Assembly (NCBI GenBank): GCA_031271375.1 | Contig: JAISVU010000155.1 | Span: forward strand, 1 to 11,712 | Reading direction: 5' to 3' | From: Clostridiales bacterium | Lineage (GTDB): Bacteria; Bacillota; Clostridia; Lachnospirales; WRAX01 | Length of the DNA stretch: 11,712 bases | In this document: positions 1-5,785 of the stretch, piece by piece | How positions within the stretch are numbered: the stretch's first letter is position 1 | Layout: the number at the start of each line of letters is the position of its first letter | The notes under the pieces: generated by a model | Database searches by the model: none | Told to the model about the DNA's origin: nothing | Seen by the model: only the letters and a program-made list of their open reading frames with translations | Position numbers and translations under genes: made by a program

Positions 1-156
1 AAACCTGAACCATTCGCCCTTAGGCGTGATTCCCAGCGGTATCGGCTCATACCTCTCCTTATTCATATAGGAAATCACGCTGTAAGCGGATTCCAGTGAC
101 ACTGCGTACTCCGGTGAACATCCCCCGAAGATAACGGCGATTTTTAACTTATTCAC
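1..156 (-). CDS. Van-type D-alanine--D-X ligase, N-terminal fragment (cut by window edge)
   Basis: Only the first 52 codons are present; the rest lies beyond base 1. The start is GTG at 156-154, preceded by AAAGGAG (CTCCTT at 165-170) with about 8 nt spacing, which fixes the start well. The translation opens NKLKIAVIFGGCSPEYAVSL, then ESAYSVISYM, and continues into PIPLGITPKGEW. The IFGG...VSL..SA block is the N-terminal signature of the ATP-grasp D-Ala-D-Ala ligase family, and the N-terminal domain binds the first D-Ala. The E-Y pair in place of the usual E-H before VSL is what I recall from VanC/E/G-type D-Ala-D-Ser ligases; VanA and housekeeping Ddl have E-H. Together with vanRS upstream this points to a resistance ligase that makes altered peptidoglycan precursors in the cytoplasm. 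A housekeeping Ddl cannot be excluded from 52 residues, and D-Ser versus D-Lac specificity lies in the missing part. Confidence 0.8.
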   Translation of the reverse strand, partial: MNKLKIAVIFGGCSPEYAVSLESAYSVISYMNKERYEPIPLGITPKGEWFRF

Positions 157-190
157 GTTGATTGCTCCTTTACAATAAAAACTCCCGTTC

Positions 191-205
191 GGTATGTATC
201 ATACC
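191..205. promoter_or_regulatory. Perfect inverted repeat upstream of the Van ligase (possible operator)
   Basis: GGTATGTATCATACC is a perfect 6-bp inverted repeat with a 3-nt centre, 35-49 nt upstream of the ligase GTG. On the ligase strand TTGCCC (about 217-222) lies just upstream of it, but no good -10 partner is evident. A second, AT-rich repeat (GTATTT...AAATAC, 241-258) lies further upstream. Either could be a VanR site. I do not recognise either as a known VanR box, so the role is inferred from symmetry and position only. Confidence 0.35.
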
Positions 206-323
206 AAAAAGGAGCTGGGCAAGGTTTAACATTTGCTTTGGTATTTATTAAGAAATACTAAATAAGCCTTGATTATTTATACTTATGATAATACAACATA
301 ATACCTCAAAAACAACATTCAGT

Positions 324-361
324 TTGACAATACTTGACATTTAAAACGCATATGCTATAAT
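324..361 (+). promoter_or_regulatory. SigA-type promoter of the small toxin-like gene
   Basis: TTGACA at 334-339 and TATAAT at 356-361 are both perfect consensus hexamers with a 16-bp spacer, and TG at 353-354 makes an extended -10. A second TTGACA lies at 324-329. Transcription would start near 368, giving a leader of about 80 nt before the 29-codon gene at 451. Consensus strength for such a tiny gene is typical of type I toxin mRNAs, which are held in check after transcription. Confidence 0.75.
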
Positions 362-450
362 GACCTTGTAAATTGTGGGGCGGTGTTAGGCCGGACTCTC
401 GCAGGCACGCTTTCCCGGATTTTTGCGGGGTGTTCGAAAGGAGGAAGGCC

Positions 451-540
451 ATGTCTATAACTTTATCATGGTTTGAATTGCTTTATTTGATTCAAACAGC
501 GATCTTGATATTCGTTACCTACAGAAACACAAAGAAATAA
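451..540 (+). CDS. 29-residue hydrophobic peptide, holin-like / type I toxin candidate
   Basis: ATG at 451 follows AAAGGAGGAAGGCC, a near-perfect ribosome binding site, and TAA is at 538-540. The peptide runs MSITLSWFELLYLIQTAI, then LIFVTYRNTKK: a short N-terminus, one hydrophobic segment (about residues 5-23) and a basic tail ending in KK. This plan, its size and its stop codon sitting inside a terminator hairpin match the 'putative holin-like toxin' and TxpA/Fst-type membrane peptides of Firmicutes; this is resemblance, not a sequence search. It lies on the strand opposite vanR, vanS and the ligase, between vanS and the ligase. A convergent RNA gene covers its 3' end, consistent with antisense control. 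Such toxins act on the cell's own membrane when overproduced. Alternatives are a small regulatory membrane peptide or a chance ORF, but the promoter, RBS and terminator together argue against chance. Confidence 0.7.
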   Translation: MSITLSWFELLYLIQTAILIFVTYRNTKK

Positions 541-566
541 GCCGCCCTAGGCTAAGGATGCGGCTT
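539..566. terminator. Bidirectional hairpin terminator at the toxin stop codon
   Basis: AAGCCGC (539-545) pairs perfectly with GCGGCTT (560-566), with an inner CCT/AGG pairing in the loop. On the plus strand it is followed by GTTTTCC; on the minus strand by ATTTCTTTGTGTTT, a better U-tract. It can end the minus-strand antisense RNA and partly the plus-strand toxin mRNA. The toxin TAA overlaps the base of the stem. Confidence 0.65.
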
Positions 567-627
567 GTTTTCCGTAACTGAATCTTGGTTCGGAGTTCGG
601 TCACTCCACCGTCAAACGATTTACACT

Positions 628-656
628 GAGAGAGCGTTTGTTGCTCTCTCTTTTAT
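628..656 (+). terminator. Rho-independent terminator, plus strand
   Basis: GAGAGAGC (628-635) and GCTCTCTC (643-650) form a perfect 8-bp stem with a 7-nt loop, followed by TTTTATTTAT. It is well formed only on the plus strand, so it would end toxin mRNA that reads through the first hairpin. On the minus strand the same stem sits at the very 5' end of the antisense RNA, where it may protect the transcript. Confidence 0.7.
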
Positions 657-666
657 TTATACCCTT

Positions 667-695
667 ATTATAGTACGTCATTAATATCTTGTCAA
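667..695 (-). promoter_or_regulatory. Perfect-consensus promoter for an antisense RNA
   Basis: Read on the minus strand, TTGACA (695-690) and TATAAT (672-667) are separated by exactly 17 bp, an ideal SigA promoter. The -35 overlaps the vanS stop codon (TGA, 694-692). Transcription would start near 660 and run toward the toxin gene. Confidence 0.75.
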
Positions 696-1789
696 GAATA
701 AATTGGCAGCTCCACTGTAAACGCCGTTGACGCGCCGTCGCTTTCGGCGTAGATGCGTCCGCCGTGCAGCGTAACAATCTCCTTAGCAATGGCAAGGCCC
801 AACCCCGCTCCGCCCGTGTCTGACGAACGCGCCGAATCCAGCCTGTAGAATTTTTCAAAAATAGACGCGAGCTTATCCTGGGGTATAGCCCCGTCGTTTT
901 TAATCACTACGGAAACCGTATCGCCCGCGGCGCTGGCCGTTATATCTATCACACTGCCGTCGCTGCCATAAGCGGCGGCGTTTTTAAGGATATTGCTGAA
1001 AACACGCGCAAGTTTGCCGGGATCGCCGTATACCCTTAAATCCTCGGGAGCATGGACTGCGGCGCTTTTCCCGCTCAAGGAAAGCAACGGGTAAAACTCG
1101 TCCGCCAGCTGAACAAGCATATACCATAGGTCGATATGCTCCTTAGACAGAACAATCGTTTGAAGGTTATACCGCGTTATTTCAAAGAACTCGTCAATAA
1201 GCCTTTCCAGCCGGTACGCCTTGTCCAGCGTGATGCCCGTGTATTTTACCCTTTGCTCCGGCGGCATATCACGCGCTTCGTCCAGCAGGCTCAGATAACC
1301 GACGATGGACGTTAGCGGCGTCTTAATATCGTGGGCAAGATAGATGATAAGGTCATTCTTGCGCTGTTCCGCTTCACTTGCCAGCCTCGCGTTCCGTACC
1401 GCGTCCTGTTTTGCCTGGTTCATGCGGACCTCGATCTGTTTCAGCTCGTTCGGCATCTCGATGATGCCGTCCTCCCGCTCCGACAAAATTTCGCTGGCTT
1501 CAACGACTATGTCGATAAACCCCAGGGTTTTTCTCCAATAATAGATGAATAATACCGTAAAACCGGCGGTTCCGCAAAGGATGATCGTTAAAAAAAGATG
1601 TTCGTCTATCCATCTGAAGAACCGATACAGCGCATTCTCTTCCTGCCAAATAAACTGCCGCAGGATTATGCTTGAAATAAATAAAAAGGCCACCACGGCG
1701 ATAATAAACACGATAAGGATGGCGAAGAACTTTATAATCATCGCCCTTGATATGTCATTTCCGAACCTTCTGCGCGGTTTATTTTTCAA
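692..1789 (-). CDS. vanS: VanS-family sensor histidine kinase
   Basis: This is a 365-residue membrane sensor kinase that phosphorylates VanR in response to glycopeptides. Two membrane segments (about residues 19-43 and 65-85) flank a short extracytoplasmic loop, followed by a linker. The phosphoacceptor box is HDIKTPLTSIVGYLSLL with His153, then the N box NILKNAAAYG and the late F/G boxes FEKFYRLD and GGAGLGLAIAKEIV. The stretch from the H box through AYRLERLIDEFFEITRYNLQ is strongly reminiscent of VanS from VanB/D/G-type clusters. I chose the TTG start at 1789, which overlaps the end of vanR by 11 nt and begins MKNKPRRRFGNDISRAM. The frame stays open to 1855, but that extension lies inside the conserved vanR C-terminus; an ATG at residue 17 is the other option, with a poor RBS. 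The antisense-RNA promoter overlaps its stop codon. Confidence 0.88.
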   Translation of the reverse strand: MKNKPRRRFGNDISRAMIIKFFAILIVFIIAVVAFLFISSIILRQFIWQEENALYRFFRWIDEHLFLTIILCGTAGFTVLFIYYWRKTLGFIDIVVEASEILSEREDGIIEMPNELKQIEVRMNQAKQDAVRNARLASEAEQRKNDLIIYLAHDIKTPLTSIVGYLSLLDEARDMPPEQRVKYTGITLDKAYRLERLIDEFFEITRYNLQTIVLSKEHIDLWYMLVQLADEFYPLLSLSGKSAAVHAPEDLRVYGDPGKLARVFSNILKNAAAYGSDGSVIDITASAAGDTVSVVIKNDGAIPQDKLASIFEKFYRLDSARSSDTGGAGLGLAIAKEIVTLHGGRIYAESDGASTAFTVELPIYS

Positions 1790-2480
1790 TTTTATAACCA
1801 ACCCCCCACACGGTCTTGATGTATTTAGGGTTAAAGGCGTCGTCCATCTTTTCACGCAAATGCCTTATATGAACGGTTATCGTGTTGTTGTTTTTCGTAA
1901 AGTATTCGTCGCCCCATATCTGATGGAATAAATCCTCCGAGCTTACAACATGCCCCTTGCGCTCGCAGAGTATCCGCAGGATGGAAAACTCGGTCGGCGT
2001 AAGCAGCAGGGGCTTTTCGTTAAAAAGCACCTCATGCGTGTTCGTATCGATCACAAGCCCCGAATGCACGATAACGCCGTCGTCGGCCTTTGCCAGGCTC
2101 CCGCCGTATCTCTTGTACCGCCGCAGCTGCGCCTTTACCCTTGCTAATAGCTCGAGAGGCCTGAACGGTTTTGTGATGTAATCGTCCGCGCCGAGGGTAA
2201 GCCCGGTAATTTTGTCCGTTTCGGAATCCTTAGCGGTCAGCATTATAATGGGGAAGGTATAGTCGTCCCGTATCTTTTGACAGAGGGAGAGCCCGCTCAT
2301 GTCCGGGAGCATGACGTCTAATATGGCCAAGTCAAGCTCCGTATGGCTTACGCACTCCAGAGCCCCCTCGGCCGTATAAAACTTGAAGACGGTATAATTC
2401 TCATTTTTAAGATATAGTTCAATCAGATCGGTAATCTCTTTCTCGTCGTCCACGACGAGTATACGCTCAGGCAAGCGCAT
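1779..2480 (-). CDS. vanR: VanR-family response regulator (OmpR/PhoB type)
   Basis: This is a 233-residue two-domain regulator and partner of the following VanS. The receiver domain (about 5-118) has the acidic pair D11-D12, phosphoacceptor Asp55 (AILDVMLPD), Thr82 and Lys104 (TKPFRPLE). The winged-helix DNA-binding domain (about 135-230) ends HIRHLREKMDD...TVWGVGYKIEK, typical of the OmpR family. Overall wording, such as ERILVVDDEKEITDLIELYL and ITGLTLGADDYITKPFRPLE, is VanR-like. The ATG at 2480 has AAGGA about 10 nt upstream and AGGGGG immediately before it; a longer frame to 2504 lacks support. An upstream 59-codon ORF ends 7 nt before this ATG, and vanS begins inside its last codons, so the three are probably co-transcribed. 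Phospho-VanR would activate the resistance genes and probably its own operon. Confidence 0.88.
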   Translation of the reverse strand: MRLPERILVVDDEKEITDLIELYLKNENYTVFKFYTAEGALECVSHTELDLAILDVMLPDMSGLSLCQKIRDDYTFPIIMLTAKDSETDKITGLTLGADDYITKPFRPLELLARVKAQLRRYKRYGGSLAKADDGVIVHSGLVIDTNTHEVLFNEKPLLLTPTEFSILRILCERKGHVVSSEDLFHQIWGDEYFTKNNNTITVHIRHLREKMDDAFNPKYIKTVWGVGYKIEK

Positions 2481-2487
2481 AACCCCC

Positions 2488-2667
2488 TTAATCCTTCCGG
2501 GCATCTATCTCGCGCTCGGCTATGATACGGACAAAGCCCTCGCCGTCATTACCTGTCCCGGCTTGCGGGTCCTCAAGGTAATTATAGCGTAAATTGACGA
2601 AATTATCAAATGAATTAACGGTCATTCCGCTCATGCGGATTAATAAACGGATTGCATCTCGCGCCAT
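2488..2667 (-). CDS. Hypothetical 59-residue protein upstream of vanR
   Basis: ATG at 2667, TAA at 2490-2488. The protein starts MARDAIRLLIRMSGMTVNSF, then DNFVNLRYNYLED, and ends AEREIDARKD; it is soluble, mixed charged, with no membrane segment or cysteine. I do not recognise the family. Its start has no clear Shine-Dalgarno sequence (AATAAATAAGTTAC precedes it), which lowers confidence, but the stop lies within the vanR ribosome binding region, 7 nt before the vanR ATG, as in coupled operons. In VanG-type clusters a small regulator (VanU) occupies this position, but VanU is an HTH protein and this sequence does not look like one to me. It may be a remnant of a longer gene: the same frame continues upstream of a TAA as an ORF-like stretch containing ALSEKSRKALRFLKKLSTK. 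Confidence 0.45.
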   Translation of the reverse strand: MARDAIRLLIRMSGMTVNSFDNFVNLRYNYLEDPQAGTGNDGEGFVRIIAEREIDARKD

Positions 2668-2828
2668 GTAACTTATTTATTTTGTCGATAGCTTTTTCAA
2701 GAACCGCAACGCTTTCCTTGATTTTTCGCTCAAAGCCCCAATATATCCGATAGCAATGGAGAGCAGCAAATCAAGGTTTCGCAGTTGTTGCTTTTAAAAT
2801 CTTTCTCTTCAGTTATTCTTATTATAAC
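2668..2828. other. Gap with no gene I can support
   Basis: Between the 59-codon ORF and the integrase remnant there is AT-rich sequence. On the minus strand a short open stretch (about 2676-2790) could encode a basic segment ending LRFLKKLSTK, but it lacks an ATG and a ribosome binding site. Weak promoter-like pairs are present, none convincing, so the promoter of the vanR operon remains unlocated. Confidence 0.4.
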
Positions 2829-3420
2829 TCAATCATAAATATTGAGTGTTGTAGATGAGCGGGTATGTCCGGCCTTTGCCGCTACGTTACGTACATCGAC
2901 GCCGTTCGCTATCATCTATGATATATTGATATGCCGTCGGCCTGTATGAATAGGTGGTTACTGTTCTGCCATATATCACCATGAGCAAGCCGCTGTTCCA
3001 GATACCAAACCTTATAATCCGACAGCACAGAGAATATAATCGGGGAGAGTTTCAAAGACCGTCTGTTTGTCAGGTTCTTAAGTTCCTTAAAGTTACAGTC
3101 ATTCTATTCCAAGCCGCACAATTCACCTACCCGGCAGCCGGAGTAGATCAGGAGCAGTAAAGAAGCTTTAACCCGGATATCATCTTCTACAATCAGAGCT
3201 TCTACAAAAAGCCAGGCCTGTTCATCATCCAGATGCGCGGGTCCTTTTTGCGTAACTCTTGGCGCGTCCATATAATCACGGCTGGCTACGTTCCTATCAA
3301 TTAACCGTTCCCGTGTCGCCTGAGTAAGTATTACTGATATGCAGCGGTGATAATGCTTTATCGTCTGTGGGCTTAAGGCACTGAGGTACAGAGGAAGGCG
3401 GTCGCTGTATTTAGGGTATA
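2829..3420 (-). pseudogene. Degraded tyrosine recombinase (phage/ICE-type integrase)
   Basis: Reading the minus strand from about 3420, one frame gives a SAM-like core-binding domain (YLSALSPQTIKHYHRC, later ERLIDRNVASRDYMDAP). The catalytic entry follows (HLDDEQAWLFVEAL, then LLLLIYSGCRVGELCGLE) and contains the first catalytic Arg. An in-frame TAG at 3106-3104 replaces an expected Trp (GLE-stop-ND). The frame then continues to HLFIQADGISIYH. After that the HxLRHT region is missing, apparently by internal deletion, and a different frame resumes as IANGVDVRNVAAKAGHTRSS, ending TTLNIYD with the catalytic Tyr at 2837-2835. The N-terminal end is out of frame with the nearest ATG (3453). With a nonsense codon, a deletion and a frameshift, it cannot make an active recombinase. 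It marks past element integration next to the van locus. The family call is by motif recognition. Confidence 0.75.
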
Positions 3421-3430
3421 ATGTGCGGTC

Positions 3431-3459
3431 TTGACTTTTTCGCCATCATCCATTAAACT
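3431..3459 (+). promoter_or_regulatory. Candidate promoter of the Gx-ribF operon
   Basis: TTGACT (3431-3436) and TAAACT (3454-3459) are 17 bp apart. A start near 3466 would leave a leader of about 13 nt that still contains GGGGTGA before the ATG at 3479. An isolated TATAAT lies at 3417-3422 without a -35. No FMN riboswitch-like conserved stretches were recognised upstream. Confidence 0.4.
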
Positions 3460-3478
3460 CTTATCCTGGGGTGACGGT

Positions 3479-3997
3479 ATGCGCGGCAGGGCGCGGGAAT
3501 TGGCGGTAATGGGGATTATGCTGGCTGTTATGGTTTGCCTGACGGCTTTGGAGCATATGATACCGGGGCTGCCGTTCGCGCCTCCCGGCGTAAAACTGGG
3601 GCTTTCCAACATCGTTACGATGTACGTGCTGTTCTTTATCGGGGGCAGGCGCGCGCTTGTCCTTGCGGGGCTTAAATCCGGTTTCGTCTTTATGACAAGA
3701 GGTGTGTCCGCCGGGATTTTAAGCCTTTGCGGCGGTATCGCCGCCGTTTTGATTATTCTGCTGCTGTCCTCGGCGTATAAAAAAGCCTCTTACTTACTAT
3801 TGAGCGTCGCCGGGGCGATAACCCATAACCTGGGCCAGCTCGCAGCCGCCCAGGCGATGCTTGGAGCCAATATCCTGGGCTTCTACTGGCCCGTTCTGCT
3901 GGCGTCGGGCGTGGTTATGGGCTCTGTGACGGGAACGGTCTTGCAGGCCGTTATGCCATATATAAAAAAGTTATTAGGAAACAGGGGTATCCGTTGA
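3479..3997 (+). CDS. Gx transporter family / heptaprenyl-diphosphate-synthase component I-like membrane protein
   Basis: This is a 172-residue integral membrane protein with about five hydrophobic segments. The opening MRGRARELAVMGIMLAVM, the motif FAPPGVKLGLSNIVTMYVLF and the later AITHNLGQLAAAQAML are characteristic of the Gx / Hpre_diP_synt_I family. The annotated 'heptaprenyl diphosphate synthase' activity is doubtful for this family; proteins of this type (EetB in Listeria and Lactiplantibacillus, from memory) occur with NusG-II and ApbE proteins in flavin-based electron-transfer loci. I chose the ATG at 3479, with GGGGTGA just upstream. The frame opens at 3431, but that extension (MTFSPSSIKLLSWG) is not membrane-like and overlaps the integrase remnant. 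Its stop overlaps the ribF start by 4 nt (TTGA, 3994-3997), so the two are translationally coupled. Substrate unknown. Confidence 0.75.
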   Translation: MRGRARELAVMGIMLAVMVCLTALEHMIPGLPFAPPGVKLGLSNIVTMYVLFFIGGRRALVLAGLKSGFVFMTRGVSAGILSLCGGIAAVLIILLLSSAYKKASYLLLSVAGAITHNLGQLAAAQAMLGANILGFYWPVLLASGVVMGSVTGTVLQAVMPYIKKLLGNRGIR

Positions 3998-4893
3998 ACG
4001 ACTTAGAAAACTGCGGCTCCGCCGTTACGATAGGCAATTTTGACGGACAGCATATCGGTCACGCGCGGCTCTTTGAACTGGTTAAAGAACACGCGGCCCG
4101 GGTAGGCTTGGCGTCGCTGGTTCTGTCCTTCTATCCCCATCCGGCCTTTGTGCTAAGGAAGGATGGTTCGCAACAGGATTTCAAGCTCATCACCTCTTAC
4201 GCGGAACGCCGCAGGAATATAGAAGCCCTGGGTTTTGACCGCTTTATCGAGCATCCGTTCACCGAAGATTTCGCGAGAACGGAACCGTGGGTTTTTTTGA
4301 AATTTCTCTCGGATGAAATGAACTGCAGGGCTTTGTATATCGGCGGGGATTACCGTTTCGGCAGGGATAAGACCGGTTCGATGGAGGACTTTTCGGGATA
4401 TGCGGATGAGCTGGGTATTAAGGTGAATATCGTCCCGGATGTGGAAATGAACGGCGTAAAGGTTTCAAGCACCGCGATTAAGCGATTCATAATAGATAAA
4501 GATTTAGCCGGGGCCGCGTCCTTTCTCGGGCGGCCCTATGAGATAAGCGGCGTCGTGCGTCGCGGCTTCCAAAGGGGAAGGGCAATAGGATTCCCAACTG
4601 CTAATATCATCCCCCCGCCCGAAAAACTCCTCCCGCCCGACGGCGTGTATGAAACCCGCGTAAGCCTAAACGGTGCGGTTTATAAAGCAATGACGAATAT
4701 CGGCAAAAACCCTACGTTCAACGCTGTTCGCAGAACCGTCGAGAGCCATTTGTTTGGTTTTTGCCAAGACATAACGGGATGTGAGATAAATGCCGCGTTT
4801 ATCAGGTTTATCAGGGATGAGCGCAGATTCGTAAACGCAGATGAGCTGACAGAGCAGCTAAAAAGGGATGCGGCATTTATATCGTCAACATAG
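3994..4893 (+). CDS. ribF: Bifunctional riboflavin kinase / FAD synthetase
   Basis: A 299-residue cytoplasmic enzyme that converts riboflavin to FMN and FMN to FAD with ATP. The N-terminal nucleotidyltransferase domain (about 10-170) carries GNFDGQHIGH (14-23; the family HxGH-type motif), IGGDYRFGRD (116-125) and the SSTAIKRF motif (158-165). The C-terminal flavokinase domain (about 178-295) carries GRAIGFPTANI (195-205), TNIGKNPTF (234-242) and TVESHLFGF (248-256) with the expected catalytic Glu250. The length is normal. The start is TTG at 3994 inside the previous gene's stop, with AGGGG about 7 nt upstream. Pairing with a Gx membrane protein rather than with truB or rpsO is unusual and suggests that FAD made here feeds flavin use outside the cytoplasm, such as the ApbE protein at 9873. 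That link is inferred. Confidence 0.9.
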   Translation: MNDLENCGSAVTIGNFDGQHIGHARLFELVKEHAARVGLASLVLSFYPHPAFVLRKDGSQQDFKLITSYAERRRNIEALGFDRFIEHPFTEDFARTEPWVFLKFLSDEMNCRALYIGGDYRFGRDKTGSMEDFSGYADELGIKVNIVPDVEMNGVKVSSTAIKRFIIDKDLAGAASFLGRPYEISGVVRRGFQRGRAIGFPTANIIPPPEKLLPPDGVYETRVSLNGAVYKAMTNIGKNPTFNAVRRTVESHLFGFCQDITGCEINAAFIRFIRDERRFVNADELTEQLKRDAAFISST

Positions 4894-4905
4894 CGTAAGC
4901 CCTCT

Positions 4906-4918
4906 TGTGACGGTCACA
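4906..4918. repeat. Perfect palindrome downstream of ribF
   Basis: TGTGACGGTCACA is a 6-bp inverted repeat around one base, 13 nt after the ribF stop. A second short repeat AACTT...AAGTT (4920-4934) follows. Neither is followed by a T-run, so they are weak terminators at best. The half-site resembles CRP, but the spacing (3 rather than 6) is wrong. Confidence 0.4.
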
Positions 4919-4954
4919 TAACTTCGTTAAAGTTCATGTCCTGCCTTATACAAA

Positions 4955-4980
4955 GGGCGATACACAGATCGCCCCTACGA
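4955..4980. repeat. GTAGGGGCG-family hairpin repeat, copy 1
   Basis: GGGCGAT (4955-4961) and ATCGCCC (4968-4974) form a 7-bp stem with a 6-nt loop, followed by CTACGA. Read on the minus strand this is TCGTAGGGGCGAT..., the same core as the copies near 6164, 6216 and 11177. Confidence 0.6.
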
Positions 4981-5023
4981 ACGGAAAACTTAAAGTTTGC
5001 TTTTGTATCTGTATTGCTTGACT

Positions 5024-5780
5024 TCACTTCGCGCCGAATATCGTTATCGCCCCGTCCTCAATCGTTATCCCGACCATTTCGGACGAATAGAAAGCATTGC
5101 TGTAGTCGGTTATAATATACATGAACCCGTAAACGCCGTCGGGCAGGGCTTCCTCATGGAACTCGGTATCATCGCCGACTGTAAAGACCTCGGCCTCGAC
5201 GAACTCATCGCTCTCGGCCGTCATAAGGAGGGTTGTTAATCTCGTCGCCGGGGACTATGACAAGCTCTTCCTTCGCTGGAAGCCCGTTATCGATGACCGG
5301 AGACGCGGTCAGCATGTTATATCTTTCATCCGCGTAATCATAGGCCACGGCGAGGCTGCATAATCTGCCGTTGATAACAATGGCGCGGCGTCAGGGCCTA
5401 TATCAAAAACGGCAAAGTCAACGCCGTACTCCGTATCCACCTCTACGGCCCAGTCTTCCAGCCCGTAGTCCGCCGCGCTCTCCATTTCTATTTCACCTAC
5501 GTCGTACCAGTCTCAGCCGTCCTCGTACTCGACTTCCTCAAGGGCTTCGCCGAAATACCATTCAAGGAAAGCCTCATAGAACTCGGATTAGGTGTACACG
5601 TCGTCTATTTCGTAGTACATATTGACGAATTCATCAAAATACTCCCGCTGCGGCAGGGTTCCGCCGTATTCCCGCTTGTTCCAGAGCGTGAACGCCGAGT
5701 AATGCTCCGGCTCGGGATAGAACTCTTCTTCCTCCTCCGGCTGGGGTTCTTCCCCGACGGTCCAGTTCAAGAAATATGCT
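5024..5780 (-). pseudogene. Broken gene for an acidic, probably secreted or surface protein
   Basis: Joining minus-strand frames gives one acidic protein. It begins VGEEPQPEEEEEFYPEPEHY at about 5760 and runs through REYFDEFVNMYYEIDDVYT to a TAA at about 5588. It then continues SEFYEAFLEWYFGEALEEV, has a TGA at about 5513, and goes on as DWYDVGEIEMESAADYG. A frame change near 5385 leads into ALCSLAVAYDYADERYNML-like sequence (actual read RLCSLAVAYDYADERYNML), and a second near 5225 leads to the C-terminus TAESDEFVEAEVFTVGDD...DGAITIFGAK with stop at 5024. Two nonsense codons and at least two frameshifts make it nonfunctional. The 5' end appears cut near 5780, where a kinase fragment on the other strand begins. 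The Pro/Glu-rich start would suit a region just after a signal peptide or lipobox. The family was not recognised. Confidence 0.6.
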
Positions 5781-5785
5781 AAGAT

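Larger units (their letters stand above)
530..660 (-). ncRNA. Putative antisense antitoxin RNA (~130 nt)
   Basis: The RNA is predicted from the consensus promoter at 667-695 and the minus-strand terminator at 539-566. It contains no convincing ORF. Its folds are a 5' stem (GAGAGAGC/GCTCTCTC), a middle stem (GGAGT/ACTCC, about 592-607) and the terminator stem. It is fully complementary to the 3' part of the toxin transcript if that transcript extends to about 655. This convergent, 3'-overlapping layout matches txpA/RatA, bsrG/SR4 and the Fst par locus. The ends are estimates. Confidence 0.6.

Noticed and set aside
667..695. Promoter for the Van ligase rather than for an antisense RNA
   Set aside because: A good minus-strand hairpin terminator (539-566) lies about 100 nt downstream and the ligase start is 500 nt away; partial read-through remains possible.
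1790..1855. Longer vanS start at an ATG at 1855
   Set aside because: The 22 extra residues lie within the conserved vanR C-terminal coding region, look unlike a kinase N-terminus and have no RBS; TTG at 1789 gives the usual length.
3373..3612. 79-codon minus-strand ORF overlapping the Gx gene
   Set aside because: Antisense to conserved Gx motifs; only its last part touches the integrase remnant, in the wrong frame.
4906..4918. CRP-binding site TGTGA...TCACA
   Set aside because: The half-sites are 3 bp apart rather than 6, and the site is downstream of ribF with no gene start nearby; kept only as a palindrome.
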